The translations under genes were made by a program, and so were the position numbers. A DNA stretch of 64,000 nt from Cryptomeria japonica (taxonomy: Eukaryota > Streptophyta > Pinopsida > Cupressales > Cupressaceae): assembly GCF_030272615.1 (NCBI RefSeq), contig NC_081409.1:210620257-210684256 (forward strand), in the 5' to 3' direction. Positions 1 through 10,544 of the stretch are shown piece by piece; within the stretch, counting starts at the first letter, position 1; every line of letters starts with the position of its first letter. The notes under the pieces were generated by a model that saw nothing but the letters and a program-made list of their open reading frames with translations, had not been told where the DNA came from and made no database searches.

Positions 1-11
1 TTGGCGAAGCT

Positions 12-690
12 ATGGAGAGAGAAGTTCACGTTATTAAGAATGTGCTAGAAGATTATGAAAAGGATTCAGGCCAGTGCATGAACAAGCAAAAATCTAGGAT
101 ATATTTCCTCAACACAAACAAGAGGTCTCAGTCGAAGATAGAGGGATTGTTGCAATTTGGTCAACGCAGTTTTCCTATTAAATATCTTGGGGTTCCTTTG
201 TTCGCAAGAAAACTGGACAACAAAATGTGGGAAGAAGTTGTCGATAAGTGCAAAGCCAAATTTGTGTTATGGAAAAATAAAAGGCTTTCGGATGCAAATT
301 AAGGAAGTTATGGAAGTTATAGTGACCTAGAGAGGAAGTTATGGGAGTTTATGCGATAGATTATGTTGATGAGAATTGCTCTCCAAATTCTCCTATCTCA
401 TGGAAATGGGTTGGAGATTGGCAGAGCGAGAACAGTGTGAAGTTGGTCGATATACTTAAAAGTAGGAAGACCTTCATTTTGAAAGAAAATGACTCTCTTG
501 TTTGGAATGTTGCCAAATTAGGTAAATATAAGGTGAGTTTGGGATACGAACTACAAAGAAAGAGGTAGAAGGATTTCAAATGGCTTGCCATTTTGTGTTG
601 GGACAAAAGGGTGTTGCCTAAAGTTGGTGCCTTCCTATGGATTGCATTGCATGGAAGGATTCTTACGTGCGATAGACTAAAAATAATAGG
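12..690 (+). pseudogene. LINE ORF2 fragment: RT thumb and start of zf-RVT domain
   Basis: The first open stretch (12-302) encodes the end of an L1-type reverse transcriptase, with the recognisable blocks SGQCMNKQKS and FPIKYLGVPLF followed by WKNKRLS. After an internal deletion a second stretch (341-688) matches the region before and into the zf-RVT domain (SLVWNVAKLGKYKVS, then LPKVGAFLWIALHGRILTCDRL), with one stop near 566. The RT catalytic FADD motif would lie left of the window. It cannot be active: stops, a large deletion and an LTR-element insertion break it. Family assignment is firm; the exact clade is not resolved. Confidence 0.8.
686..690. repeat. Target-site duplication ATAGG, left copy
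   Basis: ATAGG lies directly before the TGTGATGCC end of the left LTR. The partner is 19646-19650. Five bases fits a Ty3/gypsy integrase, and joining the two sides restores the LINE reading frame. Confidence 0.9.
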
Positions 691-1520
691 TGTGATGCCA
701 AAAATGTTGTTAGTATAAGAGGCATACGCATATAATGAGACAATAAAGTATAATTGAAAAGCTTAATTTCAAAACTAAATCAAAGATGCAAACCATAAGC
801 CTTCCTTGAAATGTCCCATTTTCCTCTATTCTTGAGGACCTTGAAGGTGTTGGATTAATGGGCTCTCAGCGGAGCAATGACCTCTAAAGTGACAACTCAA
901 GAGTTGAGTAACTATTTGATCATGATTGACTATGGAGATGATATGAAATGCATGATTTAAGAAACTAGATTAACATGCTATGAGAAATCCAAAAGCTAAT
1001 TACTAGATAATTGAAATGTAAATTGCCTATAGTAATGATGCCTAAATTGATATGAGATGGGATCCTTATTGCTCCAAAATGGGGGATATTTATAGGAATT
1101 CCAAGACCAAAGTTGAGGTGGCAGGAATCGACGGTCCAAATTTGATTTGAAGATATCAAGGGCCAAGATTGAGGAGGTTGGAGAAGAGGTTGGAGGAAGG
1201 GACACTTGTCATCTTTGTGGTGACAAGTGTCAAGGAGCCTTTCTCATGAGAGAGAAAGTGTCCAAGGGAGGAGACATGTGGCAAAAGTGCCACATGTCTC
1301 AAGAAGAGAATATCCACACCATGGGAGGTTAGGATAAGGAGGTTAGGATGTGCAAGATAGGATAGGGTTAGTTAGACCCAAGATTAGATTGAATGGGTTA
1401 AGTTAGGGAATGGTTAGGTTAGGTGGTTAAAGTTAGGAGCCATGTGCTCATTTGAATTTAGAAATTCAAATAATTGAAAAATGGTAATTAATCTCAACAA
1501 ACTTGAGTTTGTTAATTTTA

Positions 1521-1539
1521 ATTAAGGATTAGAAGAATT
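1521..1539. repeat. 19-bp target-site duplication of the young LINE, left copy
   Basis: ATTAAGGATTAGAAGAATT is identical to 10299-10317. The uninterrupted LTR at about 19417 has ATTAGGGATTAGAAGAATT, one base different, so this is the pre-insertion target. Confidence 0.95.
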
Positions 1540-2520
1540 TTTTTTTTGATCAATAAAAGGCCGAAGCCATATTTTATTTCTTTTGTAAATTTTTACATCT
1601 CCATTCAGTGTGGGCACCGGTAGGAAAGAATGGAGATAAGAAAACCTCCGGTCTAGCCCAGATCCCTTAAGGGATCAGATAACAAACAACTGAATTTTTT
1701 TTTTTACAATTCCTCATCTGAGTGAGATGACTGTCTTAATAAGACATTTAGTTTCTTTTTGTACATAAAAGCTTGCACCAATTTCTGGATGGACCCATCT
1801 TCACAAAAATGGAGAATCCATTAATATTCCGAGCTTTAACTTTAAGACCTATATCCCGCATCTGCAAAAACCTTAATGCAACTTACTTTGCCAAACTGTT
1901 AGTAGCATAGTAAACATGATAATTTGTAAAAAATCATTCAATGAATAGTAATCATCTTTCCTGTTTTATGTAAGAGGATTGTAGCCTGGATATCCCTTAG
2001 CTTGAAACCAATTTTAACCTTTTAGGCTTCAATTTAAGAGATTATCCAGGCTACAATTCTGCCTACACTAATGGGAAGGATCAATTTCTAACAGTTCCTT
2101 AATCACTTTTAACTCAGCAAGCATCTGATACTCCATAGCATAAATGAATTCATATGTCTATGTATGCACATTAAAATGTCAATATGCGAGATTATCATAG
2201 AGTCTAAACAACAAAAGATCAAAGGGCCTGAACAGAGGCTAATTCAATAGGACCTACTACAGATCTGAAGTAATGATTAAGACTGTGCTGATCTCAATTT
2301 CCCTCCTCAAAACCACTAAAAAACATTCCATTATTTTGCATAAGATAATAATAATCCGAATGAACCCCACTTGATAGAGAAAAGTCCAATTCACAGCTTA
2401 TACCACTATAACTACAACAGACACTAGAGCAATTTGTCCCCTCTATAAAACAGGGCTAAAGACAATCACATCCGGAGCAATGAATCAAGATTATCAGAAA
2501 ACCGAGCCACAGACCTAAGC

Positions 2521-2879
2521 ATGAATACACATAGCCTGGTAGACACAATTGTCATAAAAAGACATCATATCTGTCATATTGAAGACTACACCCGTGCAGC
2601 CCAGTGCATACTAAACACAGATATCATGCGATGGAGTGTGAACCTACATGTGCCTAAGCATGAATACCGGGCATCAACCCATCACCTTGCTACACTCCAG
2701 AGACACCCCTTTACCCACAAACAGGGTCAGGAGATGAGAGGATGATACAAACATATATGAAGGTTTGAAACAGGATATTTGAACATATATACACATACTC
2801 ATATATATATAGTCTCTGTACTTATATGTATATCTGTGTGTATGTAATTTTATGAATATCTGCTTACACCCACACATAT

Positions 2880-2922
<43 letters not shown>

Positions 2923-3710
2923 TATATATATATATATATGTATATTTGTTAGATTGTATATATATTCATATATATGCATCACCATTGTAAACTAAAACCA
3001 AGGAAAGTCCAATACCACTGCAAAATCACTATAAATGCAGCAAAAAACCATTTCTAACAGACCCCACTATAACTCATGGCTAACAATCGATGCATTGAAT
3101 GAAGAATAAAACCAGAAAACCTTAGCTTGAATACACATAGCACGGCAGACTCAAATTTGTCATAAAAGACATATAATCTGCCATTATAGACTAAACCCAC
3201 GCTGCCCAGAGCTTTCTATATACAGATAGCATGCATTGGAGGGGAGACCAGCATAATCCTATCCCCAATTGAAATTGTAAGATTATCTGTTTACACCCAC
3301 ACATATATACATATATATATATATATATGAATATATATAAATATGTATATTTGTTAGGTTATATGTATATTCGTATATATGCAACACCATTGAGAACACA
3401 GCTTTACCTCTATAAATGCTACAGAAACCAGTTCTAACTGTCCCAGGGCTATCAATCGAAGCAATGAACAAAAAACCCGAAAACCTTAGCTGGAAAACAC
3501 AAAGCACGGCAGACTCAAATTTGTCATAAAAGACATCCAATCTGCCATTGAAAACTACACCCACACTGCCCAAGGCATTCTAAACTCAGATGACATGCAT
3601 CACGACAGACACAAATGTGCCATAAAAGACATCAATCTGATATAGAAGACTATACCCACGCTGCCCAGGGCCTTCGAAACATGCATTGGAGGAAAGACCA
3701 GCATGAGCCA
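2521..3710. repeat. Four degenerate ~110-bp repeat units in the LINE 3' region
   Basis: Units near 2521-2640, 3122-3240, 3484-3595 and 3598-3690 share, in order, a CACATAGC-like start, TTGTCATAAAAGACAT, ATCTGCCATT-like, and CCACGCTGCCCAG-like blocks, then often GATAGCATGCAT. The third and fourth are adjacent; the others are spaced by TA-rich DNA. Confidence 0.75.
2876..2939. repeat. CA/TA microsatellite
   Basis: A short CA run passes into TA repeats with one GAA interruption. Translations across it on either strand are artefacts. Confidence 0.95.
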
Positions 3711-3914
3711 AAACCTGAATAACCAACAGCAACCGATCACCTTGCAACACTCCCGAAACACCCCTTTTCCTGTGGGGATAGAATGGTACAAGCATAAGGT
3801 TATCAATGAGTTAGTTTTAGTACATATATACACATACTCATATATATATAATATCTGTATTTATATATATGTGTGTATGTGAGTGTGTAAGTGTATGAGT
3901 GTCTATTTACACCC

Positions 3915-4035
<121 letters not shown>

Positions 4036-4350
4036 TATATATATACATGTCTCTTAATATGATTGTAAATATATACATATATCTATATATATGAATATAT
4101 ATTTATGTATATGTTTGTGTTTAACGAATCCATATGGGTTAATCTACAAATATATACATATATATATATATATATGTGATCATATATATATATATCTGTA
4201 TATATATCTATATATTTTATCTGAAACTTAGACTACCAAAATGCTGTACTAAGGAAACCAAGACCACAAATCCAAGGATATATATAAGAGGGCAAGGAGA
4301 GGACTTGGAGAGGAGTGAAGTGAGATGCTGACAATACCAACGCCAGAGTT

Positions 4351-7300
4351 TTAATCCGATGGAGTAACCTTCCTAAAGACAGACGAATTACCATCTGCCC
4401 CTAGATTTGCTAACTTGTCAGCTATAGAGTTACCTTCCCGATAAATATGTTTAACTGAAGTTTCCTCAAAGTATTTGATCAAGTCCAGAATTCTTTTTAA
4501 TTCCGTTTTCAATTTCCAGTTAGATATATCCCTAGTCCTGACTGCATTAATAGTTAATGACGAATCACCTTCAATTTCCAGATATTTAATCTTGAGTGAT
4601 TTAGCTAAAATCAGACCCTCCCGCAATGCTAAAAACTCAGCCATGTTATTTGAAGCCACACCTATGGGCATATTTATGCTAGCTATTAGATAACCGTTGT
4701 CTTGATGGATAGCACATCCAATACCTGCTACACCAGGGTTCCCACGGGACGCGCCATCAAAATTTAGCTTAGCCCAGCCCTTTCGGGGAGGTGCCCATTT
4801 TGTTAGCTTCCTATCCATCTCAGCCTGATTCCCACCTTTCCCAATAAACGGGGGTATTATCAAACCCAACCATTTAGATCGAAGAACCTCATCCCATCTG
4901 GATAAGTTAATGGAGTTAACCTGTGTGTGTCTAAGATTATTATTGATTTTTTCCACAATTGTTGCTTCGATCTTATTTAGAAGGGATTCTACCCTCAAAT
5001 TTGATTCTTTGAAGATCCGCCTGTTTCTCTCCTTCCATATTTCCCAAATGAGGATTGTCGGGGAAATTAACCATACCGAGTGATATATATCCTTTGTGTG
5101 AGGCGGTTGCCAGCTAAGCAGCCATTCTGAGATGTCTCTAGGTCTCGGTGTCATCCATCCAAGGCTTGAGCAAAGCCAATCCCAACATCTCTGACTGAAA
5201 CTGCAATTGAGAAGCAAGTGATCCACGTTTTCTTCCTCAGATTCGCATAGAGGACATCTCGATGGACCCAGGAAGCCTAATTTTGAGAACCAGTCTGAGG
5301 TAAGAATTCTTTTTTGGGAAGCTGCCCATGCGAAGATGCCAGCTTTAGGGAGACCAATGTTATTCCAGCATAGGCTAATTGGTATATTAGGGTAAGTTGC
5401 AGCTCGACTGAGTTTTAAAAGTGAGTATCCTTCTTTGGCTTTGTAAATGCCTGAAGAGCTACCCGCCCATATTATCCTGTCTTTCCCAGAATGTAATGAT
5501 AATTGCCTATTCCTCAAATTAATCCAGAGGATCTCCTTATCAGAATTTGACAAGTCCAACTCATCAAGGGGTTTCCACTCCCAACCCAAAGTGGGATCAT
5601 TGGAGATAAGCTTGATATAATCCTTAACAAACCTGCCCCTGATAGATTTGCAATGTTCTATACCTTCTAGGATTATCCCAGATTTGTCTAAGGCTAGATA
5701 GCCCCCCCACGAGTCTTCCCAGAACAGAGCCTCAGAACCATCCACAATATCCCAAGTAAGATAATCCCTGATCACCTTTCTACATTCCATCATAAAATTC
5801 CAAACTTTGGATCCTTTGGGTACAATTTCTGTCCTCAAAATGCTATCAGGGTTGGAATTAGTAAGATATTTAGCTTTGAGGATCCTTACCCATTTAAGAT
5901 TTGGATCCGAGTACATTTTCCAGACTAATTTCGCCCCCAGAGCCATGTTTTGAACCCCCAAATCTTTGATGCCAACTCCCCCTAAACTGATAGGTTGGCT
6001 AATTTTGTCCCATGAAATCAATGCGAATTTCTTTTTGTCTGAAACCATATTCCAAAAGAACTTCCTCATCTTTTTTATCAATTCGAGTCGAGCTCCTTTA
6101 GGTAGTTGCTGGCAGGACATTTGATATATCGGAATAGCCGCCAAAACAGCTTTAAGTAAAGTAATCCTCCCAGCCGAAGAGAGGCTTTTATTCTTCCAAG
6201 AATTCAACCTGAGGTCCATCTTGTCAAGGATACCTTTCCATAATGAGATTAAATTGTTTCCCTTATCCATCGGTATCCCTAAATATTTACATGGCAGTTT
6301 TCCTCGATCAAACCCAAAAATATTACATATATCTGTTTCTAAGATCTGCGATGTATTAAAGAAGAAGATTTCTGATTTATTCTTGTTTACTTCCTGACCC
6401 GATGCTAAAGCATAAATGTCAAGAATCCTCTTGAAAGCCATGGCTTCTGCCCTATTCGCACATCCCATCAGCATTGTGTCATCAGCAAACTGCTGGTGAG
6501 TAATGGCCTCCATTCCGTTAGTGATTTTAACCCCTTTAATAATCTGATTCATGCGAGCACTTGAAATGATTCTCCCAAGGCCCTCTGCCATTATGATAAA
6601 TAAGAAAGGGGATAAAGGATCCCCTTGTCTAATCCCTCTAGATATCTGGAAGAAGCCTGCAGGGGAACCATTAATGAGTAATGATACCCTGGGAGATGAG
6701 ATACATTCGAATATTAAATTGATCCATTGTTTAGAAAACCCAAAGGATTCTAAACATTTACACAGAAATCTCCAATCCACTTTATCATATGCCTTTTTAA
6801 TATCTAGTTTGATCATCATAGCCGCTGAAGGATTTTGTTGTAGCGAGTGCATGACTTCTTGAGCCACAATAATTCCATCAAAGATGGATCTGCCTGGAAC
6901 GAATCCTGTCTGTTCCTCTGAAATAATGCAAGGGAGAATGCCCTTCAATCTATTCGCTAAAATTTTTGTAAAAAGCTTGTAGATTGTGTTGCATAAGGAA
7001 ATAGGTCGGAATTCATCAAAGTTTCTTGATTCCTCCTTCTTAGGAATCAAAGTTATGAAAGTATTGTTGATCTCTCTTAAGATACTTCCAGAGTTTCTAA
7101 CAGCTTCCAAAGCATCCACCACCTCCTTACCAATAATGTGCCAGCATTTTTGGAAAAAGCAAGCTGGAAAGCCATCGGGGCCTGGAGCTTTATCCGGGTT
7201 AAGTTGCCCCAATGCTAATTTTACTTCAGATTCTGAAATTTTGTTGCAAAGTGCTTTGTTTTGGTTTTCAGTTACGATCTTAGGAATATTCCTAAGCAAA

Positions 7301-8565
7301 GCTAAATTGGCATCTTTAGGAGAAGATTCCGAACTGAATAAGGATTTGAAATGGTTCACCGCTTCTGTAGCTATGTCCTTTTGATCTTCTAGAAGGATGC
7401 CATTATTGCTCATGATCTTGTGAATACTATTGGTGATTCTCCTATTTTTTGTACTGTTATGGAAGAACTTAGTATTCCTATCCCCATTTTGAAGCCAATT
7501 CTCTCTAGATTTCTGTTTCCAAAAAATTTCTTCTTTTGTTAACGTATCTTCATATTTCCCGAGGAGCTCCTTTTCTTTGAGGAAGCTTTCCTGATCCATT
7601 CCAAGTCTAAACACTTTATCATTAAGGTCTGCAATTTCTTTTTCTAAAGAAATTTTGGTTTCAAAAATGTTACCGAAGACTTCACAATTCCATTTCAGTA
7701 ACTTGCTTTTAAGATGTTTTAGTTTGTTTACCAGGCAAAACATTTTTGAACCTTGAAAATTAACCTCAGACCACCACCTGGCTACGAGATCATAAAAATC
7801 CGGATTTTGCATCCACATTTTTTCAAACTTAAAGGGGCAGCACCGCGGTGTAGCCTCACCCTCAATATTGAGGATGACAGGATAGTGATCAGAGCCTGAA
7901 GAGGGGAGTAACGAAGCTGAGAGGTTAATTGCTAGATCGCTCAGATTCCCTCTAAAAAGGAATCTATCTAATCTCTCAGTGATTTGAGTAAAGCCTGATC
8001 TTCTATTGTACCAGGTATACATTCCATTACTAGTTTCTATATCAATCAGATTGTTACGGGCTACCCACTCTCTAAAGTCTTTTAAGGATTGCGGTTCCCT
8101 GCGAATACCACCCTTTTTCTCTGATAAATTTAGGATAGCATTGAAGTCCCCTCCTAGAATAACAGGGGAAGAGGGATCGAGTTCCATCATAAACGAGATT
8201 TCCGACCACACTTTACGTTTCCCAGCATCAGGAATCGGGCCATAGATGTTTATAAGGGTAAATGAGAGCTTACTGAGTTTGCTGGTAACCTTTCCCAATA
8301 GCCAGTTTCTGTTCCCTGCTATTGGACAGAATAATATACTACGTGGATTCCAAATAATACCTAATCCACCAGAGGCACCCCTGGCTTCCACAAATTCCCA
8401 GCTTAGAAGACCTAGTTTACTTTTAAAAGCCTCAGCTTCTGCCTGGGCTAATTTAGTTTCTTGAAGGAGAACGATGTCATGTTTCCATTTTATGATGTTG
8501 CATCTAATTAGACGCTGTTTGTTAGGGGCATTCATGCCCCTAACATTCCACGAAGAGATTTTCAT
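4351..8565 (-). CDS. LINE ORF2: endonuclease, reverse transcriptase, zinc finger, RNase H
   Basis: A 1404-residue uninterrupted ORF carrying the target-primed reverse transcription machinery. Residues 1-235 are an APE-type endonuclease (SSWNVRGMN at the start, QETKL near 36, GGDFNAIL near 137, SDHYPVIL near 224). The RT spans about 440-740: GPDGFPACFF near 461, KLDIKKAYD near 586, GIRQGDPLSPFLF, and the catalytic FADDTML near 692. A zf-RVT zinc finger (CPLC...HLLLNC) is near 1101-1117. The C-terminal RNase H (about 1262-1390) keeps all acidic residues: NFDGASRGNPG, NNMAEFLAL, IEGDSSL and SIADKLANLGAD. RNase H at this position is known in plant L1 clades. The start codon overlaps the ORF1 stop (ATGA), suggesting reinitiation or coupled translation. 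Confidence 0.96.
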   Translation of the reverse strand: MKISSWNVRGMNAPNKQRLIRCNIIKWKHDIVLLQETKLAQAEAEAFKSKLGLLSWEFVEARGASGGLGIIWNPRSILFCPIAGNRNWLLGKVTSKLSKLSFTLINIYGPIPDAGKRKVWSEISFMMELDPSSPVILGGDFNAILNLSEKKGGIRREPQSLKDFREWVARNNLIDIETSNGMYTWYNRRSGFTQITERLDRFLFRGNLSDLAINLSASLLPSSGSDHYPVILNIEGEATPRCCPFKFEKMWMQNPDFYDLVARWWSEVNFQGSKMFCLVNKLKHLKSKLLKWNCEVFGNIFETKISLEKEIADLNDKVFRLGMDQESFLKEKELLGKYEDTLTKEEIFWKQKSRENWLQNGDRNTKFFHNSTKNRRITNSIHKIMSNNGILLEDQKDIATEAVNHFKSLFSSESSPKDANLALLRNIPKIVTENQNKALCNKISESEVKLALGQLNPDKAPGPDGFPACFFQKCWHIIGKEVVDALEAVRNSGSILREINNTFITLIPKKEESRNFDEFRPISLCNTIYKLFTKILANRLKGILPCIISEEQTGFVPGRSIFDGIIVAQEVMHSLQQNPSAAMMIKLDIKKAYDKVDWRFLCKCLESFGFSKQWINLIFECISSPRVSLLINGSPAGFFQISRGIRQGDPLSPFLFIIMAEGLGRIISSARMNQIIKGVKITNGMEAITHQQFADDTMLMGCANRAEAMAFKRILDIYALASGQEVNKNKSEIFFFNTSQILETDICNIFGFDRGKLPCKYLGIPMDKGNNLISLWKGILDKMDLRLNSWKNKSLSSAGRITLLKAVLAAIPIYQMSCQQLPKGARLELIKKMRKFFWNMVSDKKKFALISWDKISQPISLGGVGIKDLGVQNMALGAKLVWKMYSDPNLKWVRILKAKYLTNSNPDSILRTEIVPKGSKVWNFMMECRKVIRDYLTWDIVDGSEALFWEDSWGGYLALDKSGIILEGIEHCKSIRGRFVKDYIKLISNDPTLGWEWKPLDELDLSNSDKEILWINLRNRQLSLHSGKDRIIWAGSSSGIYKAKEGYSLLKLSRAATYPNIPISLCWNNIGLPKAGIFAWAASQKRILTSDWFSKLGFLGPSRCPLCESEEENVDHLLLNCSFSQRCWDWLCSSLGWMTPRPRDISEWLLSWQPPHTKDIYHSVWLISPTILIWEIWKERNRRIFKESNLRVESLLNKIEATIVEKINNNLRHTQVNSINLSRWDEVLRSKWLGLIIPPFIGKGGNQAEMDRKLTKWAPPRKGWAKLNFDGASRGNPGVAGIGCAIHQDNGYLIASINMPIGVASNNMAEFLALREGLILAKSLKIKYLEIEGDSSLTINAVRTRDISNWKLKTELKRILDLIKYFEETSVKHIYREGNSIADKLANLGADGNSSVFRKVTPSD

Positions 8566-10289
8566 TGGACCGTGGGAAGGCCCTTCCCCTTCCCAGCATC
8601 AAAGAAGGCAGTTAATTTGCCTTGGTCTTTTGCATTTCCGTCCTGCAACCTTAATTCGCTTAAGGATTTTCTGCCTCTACTTTTTGCTTCTCTAGCGCAC
8701 TCAGGAGTATTTTTCCCGTCATATATGTTAGCTATTCCTAAGGATTGATGGGGAATTGTCACTCCTTCTCCGTCATCCTCTCCTAGCTGGGACTGAGCAG
8801 TTATGTAATCATTGACAGGTAGCGGGGAGATATCTTCTTCCCTATTCTCATTATTGTCTCCCATATCCATAGAGGTCAGAAGTTCCTGAATTAGAAACCT
8901 CTTCTCATCTTCCTCTTCTGGGGAAAGATTTTCAACTTCATTGTTATTGAATACCTCTAGAGCTGCAGCCATTCTAGAAGACATTACTTCTTGATCAGCC
9001 TCAATTTCTTGCCCCAAGTTTTCGACTGTTTTTGTTTCAGAAGGGGATTTCAATGAATCCACCGAATCAGAGATTCTTTTTGACAACTCCACTAAGGCTT
9101 CTGCTTTTATGGAATTTGCCTCATCTATTATCTTATCAAGGTCATTAATATTACTGAGACTATTGTGAATATTTTCATCTGTATTAGTCACAGGAGGACA
9201 GTCAGCATTATCATGGATATAATTTAATGTGATATTTACATTCTGATTTGAAATAGGGTTTTCCTTATGCTCGATACTTTTAATCTGTGACGGGCTTGAT
9301 TTCAACCAGATATCGGATTCATTTATGACCCCATCATAGAAGGTGGGATTAATGTTCCATTCCCCCCTTTTTGTTACTAGCTTGGTGGGTTCCAAGACCC
9401 GGGAGTTACAGTCAAATTCGACTAAGATTTTGTTGTTTTTGTTTAAAACCATTCTTTCTAACCTTTCGCAGCCCAAAAAGGACCCGAACTGTTCCCCTAA
9501 GAATTCCAAAATTTTAAGATCCAAATATTCAATAGGTAAAGAACCCAGATTAATCCATCTAGGGTATTTGTTTATGTTCTGTGAATGTGGGTCAAAATTC
9601 GGCCTCCATTCACATCGAAAAAAACCAAAGCCTCTATATAATTTAGCCTTACCATGCAAAATGTCATCCTTTGTATTATGATTATCACATAAAATTGCAA
9701 GAAAATTATTTTCCAGTATAGAAATACTTACCTGACCCGGATATAGGGCCAGCCACCAGTCGACAATCCTTTCTATATCATCACCGAATCCAGTCCATTT
9801 AACAAAAACCCCATAGTTGCTATATAAATTGAATTGGGGGTCCATCAGATAATCCGGGATCATGCATATACGCCTCTGCCTAAAATTAGGTTTTGGCTCA
9901 AAAATTTGAACTTTCCCGAGCGGCACCAAATTAGCCCCTGTAGCCGGAGAAAGCTTAGGATCTGATTGTTTGTGCTTATCCATATTTAAAGCTGTGCCTT
10001 TATTATTGCCCATCTTTTTGAGGGTCTTTTTCGAATGATACACTTGCCATCTTCCGTCGGAGGGAAGCGACAGGGTTTTGGCGTTTCTTGCCCTAGTTTC
10101 ATTATTTCTCCTAGAGACACCCTCGCAGAAGCCCGAAACCCTTCTTGCATTTGACACCGTTGTGTTTCTTGCAGGGATTCTCTTGCAAGGCGGACTGAAG
10201 ACCGAGATGCTCTTCGGACAAGAGGCGAAAACCTGCCTGCTCCCCCCCGCCGAAAAACTCGCCAAATGCATAGTATTTTTAATTCGCAT
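8562..10289 (-). CDS. LINE ORF1 protein, DUF4283-like RNA-binding domain
   Basis: A 575-residue uninterrupted ORF in the ORF1 position of an L1-type LINE; such proteins bind the element's RNA and form the RNP with ORF2. Residues about 146-316 (blocks VKWTGFGDDIERIVDWW, GFGFFRCEWRPNFDPHSQ, KYPRWINLGSLPIEYLD) look like the DUF4283 domain of plant L1 ORF1 and gag-like proteins. I see no CCHC zinc knuckle, which many plant ORF1 proteins have. The middle and C-terminal parts are acidic and probably disordered. The first ATG is only 9 bases from the element's end and the first ~92 codons are GC-rich with a second open frame, so translation may instead start at Met93 (MGNNKG). Its stop overlaps the ORF2 start as ATGA. 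Confidence 0.88.
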   Translation of the reverse strand: MRIKNTMHLASFSAGGSRQVFASCPKSISVFSPPCKRIPARNTTVSNARRVSGFCEGVSRRNNETRARNAKTLSLPSDGRWQVYHSKKTLKKMGNNKGTALNMDKHKQSDPKLSPATGANLVPLGKVQIFEPKPNFRQRRICMIPDYLMDPQFNLYSNYGVFVKWTGFGDDIERIVDWWLALYPGQVSISILENNFLAILCDNHNTKDDILHGKAKLYRGFGFFRCEWRPNFDPHSQNINKYPRWINLGSLPIEYLDLKILEFLGEQFGSFLGCERLERMVLNKNNKILVEFDCNSRVLEPTKLVTKRGEWNINPTFYDGVINESDIWLKSSPSQIKSIEHKENPISNQNVNITLNYIHDNADCPPVTNTDENIHNSLSNINDLDKIIDEANSIKAEALVELSKRISDSVDSLKSPSETKTVENLGQEIEADQEVMSSRMAAALEVFNNNEVENLSPEEEDEKRFLIQELLTSMDMGDNNENREEDISPLPVNDYITAQSQLGEDDGEGVTIPHQSLGIANIYDGKNTPECAREAKSRGRKSLSELRLQDGNAKDQGKLTAFFDAGKGKGLPTVQ

Positions 10290-10298
10290 TTTCGCCTC

Positions 10299-10317
10299 AT
10301 TAAGGATTAGAAGAATT
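10299..10317. repeat. 19-bp target-site duplication of the young LINE, right copy
   Basis: Identical to 1521-1539. The LTR sequence resumes immediately after it (GATTAATATGGGGAG), as in the intact LTR. Confidence 0.95.
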
Positions 10318-10530
10318 GATTAATATGGGGAGACATTAATTAATTTAGAATTAATTAATCAAAGGGGGATGTGAGATGAACTATATAAATAAATCATTTA
10401 GATTTATTTACTAGTAGATGAATAGAGAAATTAATTAAATTGCTTGTGAATTCAATTAATTGGGAAGGGGAATTAATCAAATAACTGCGTATTTAATTAA
10501 CTATCTTTAGACCATTTTTAGGTGTATACA

Positions 10531-10544
10531 TTTTGCCCCTCTTT
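10531..10544 (-). promoter_or_regulatory. Polypurine tract of the Tat-like element
   Basis: On the - strand AAAGAGGGGCAAAA directly precedes the TG of the 3' LTR. Its position and composition fit the plus-strand primer of a retrotransposon and settle the element's orientation. The 9.4-kb element at 29757-39148 has the closely similar AAAGAGGGGAAA. Confidence 0.85.

Noticed and set aside
2674-2985. Open frames across TA/CA repeats (also 3803-4078, -)
   Set aside because: They are translations of microsatellites (Ile-Tyr and Cys-Val runs) without a domain or start context.
4475-8695. Several + strand open frames of 70-130 codons
   Set aside because: They are shadows of the - strand LINE ORF2, whose domains are unambiguous.
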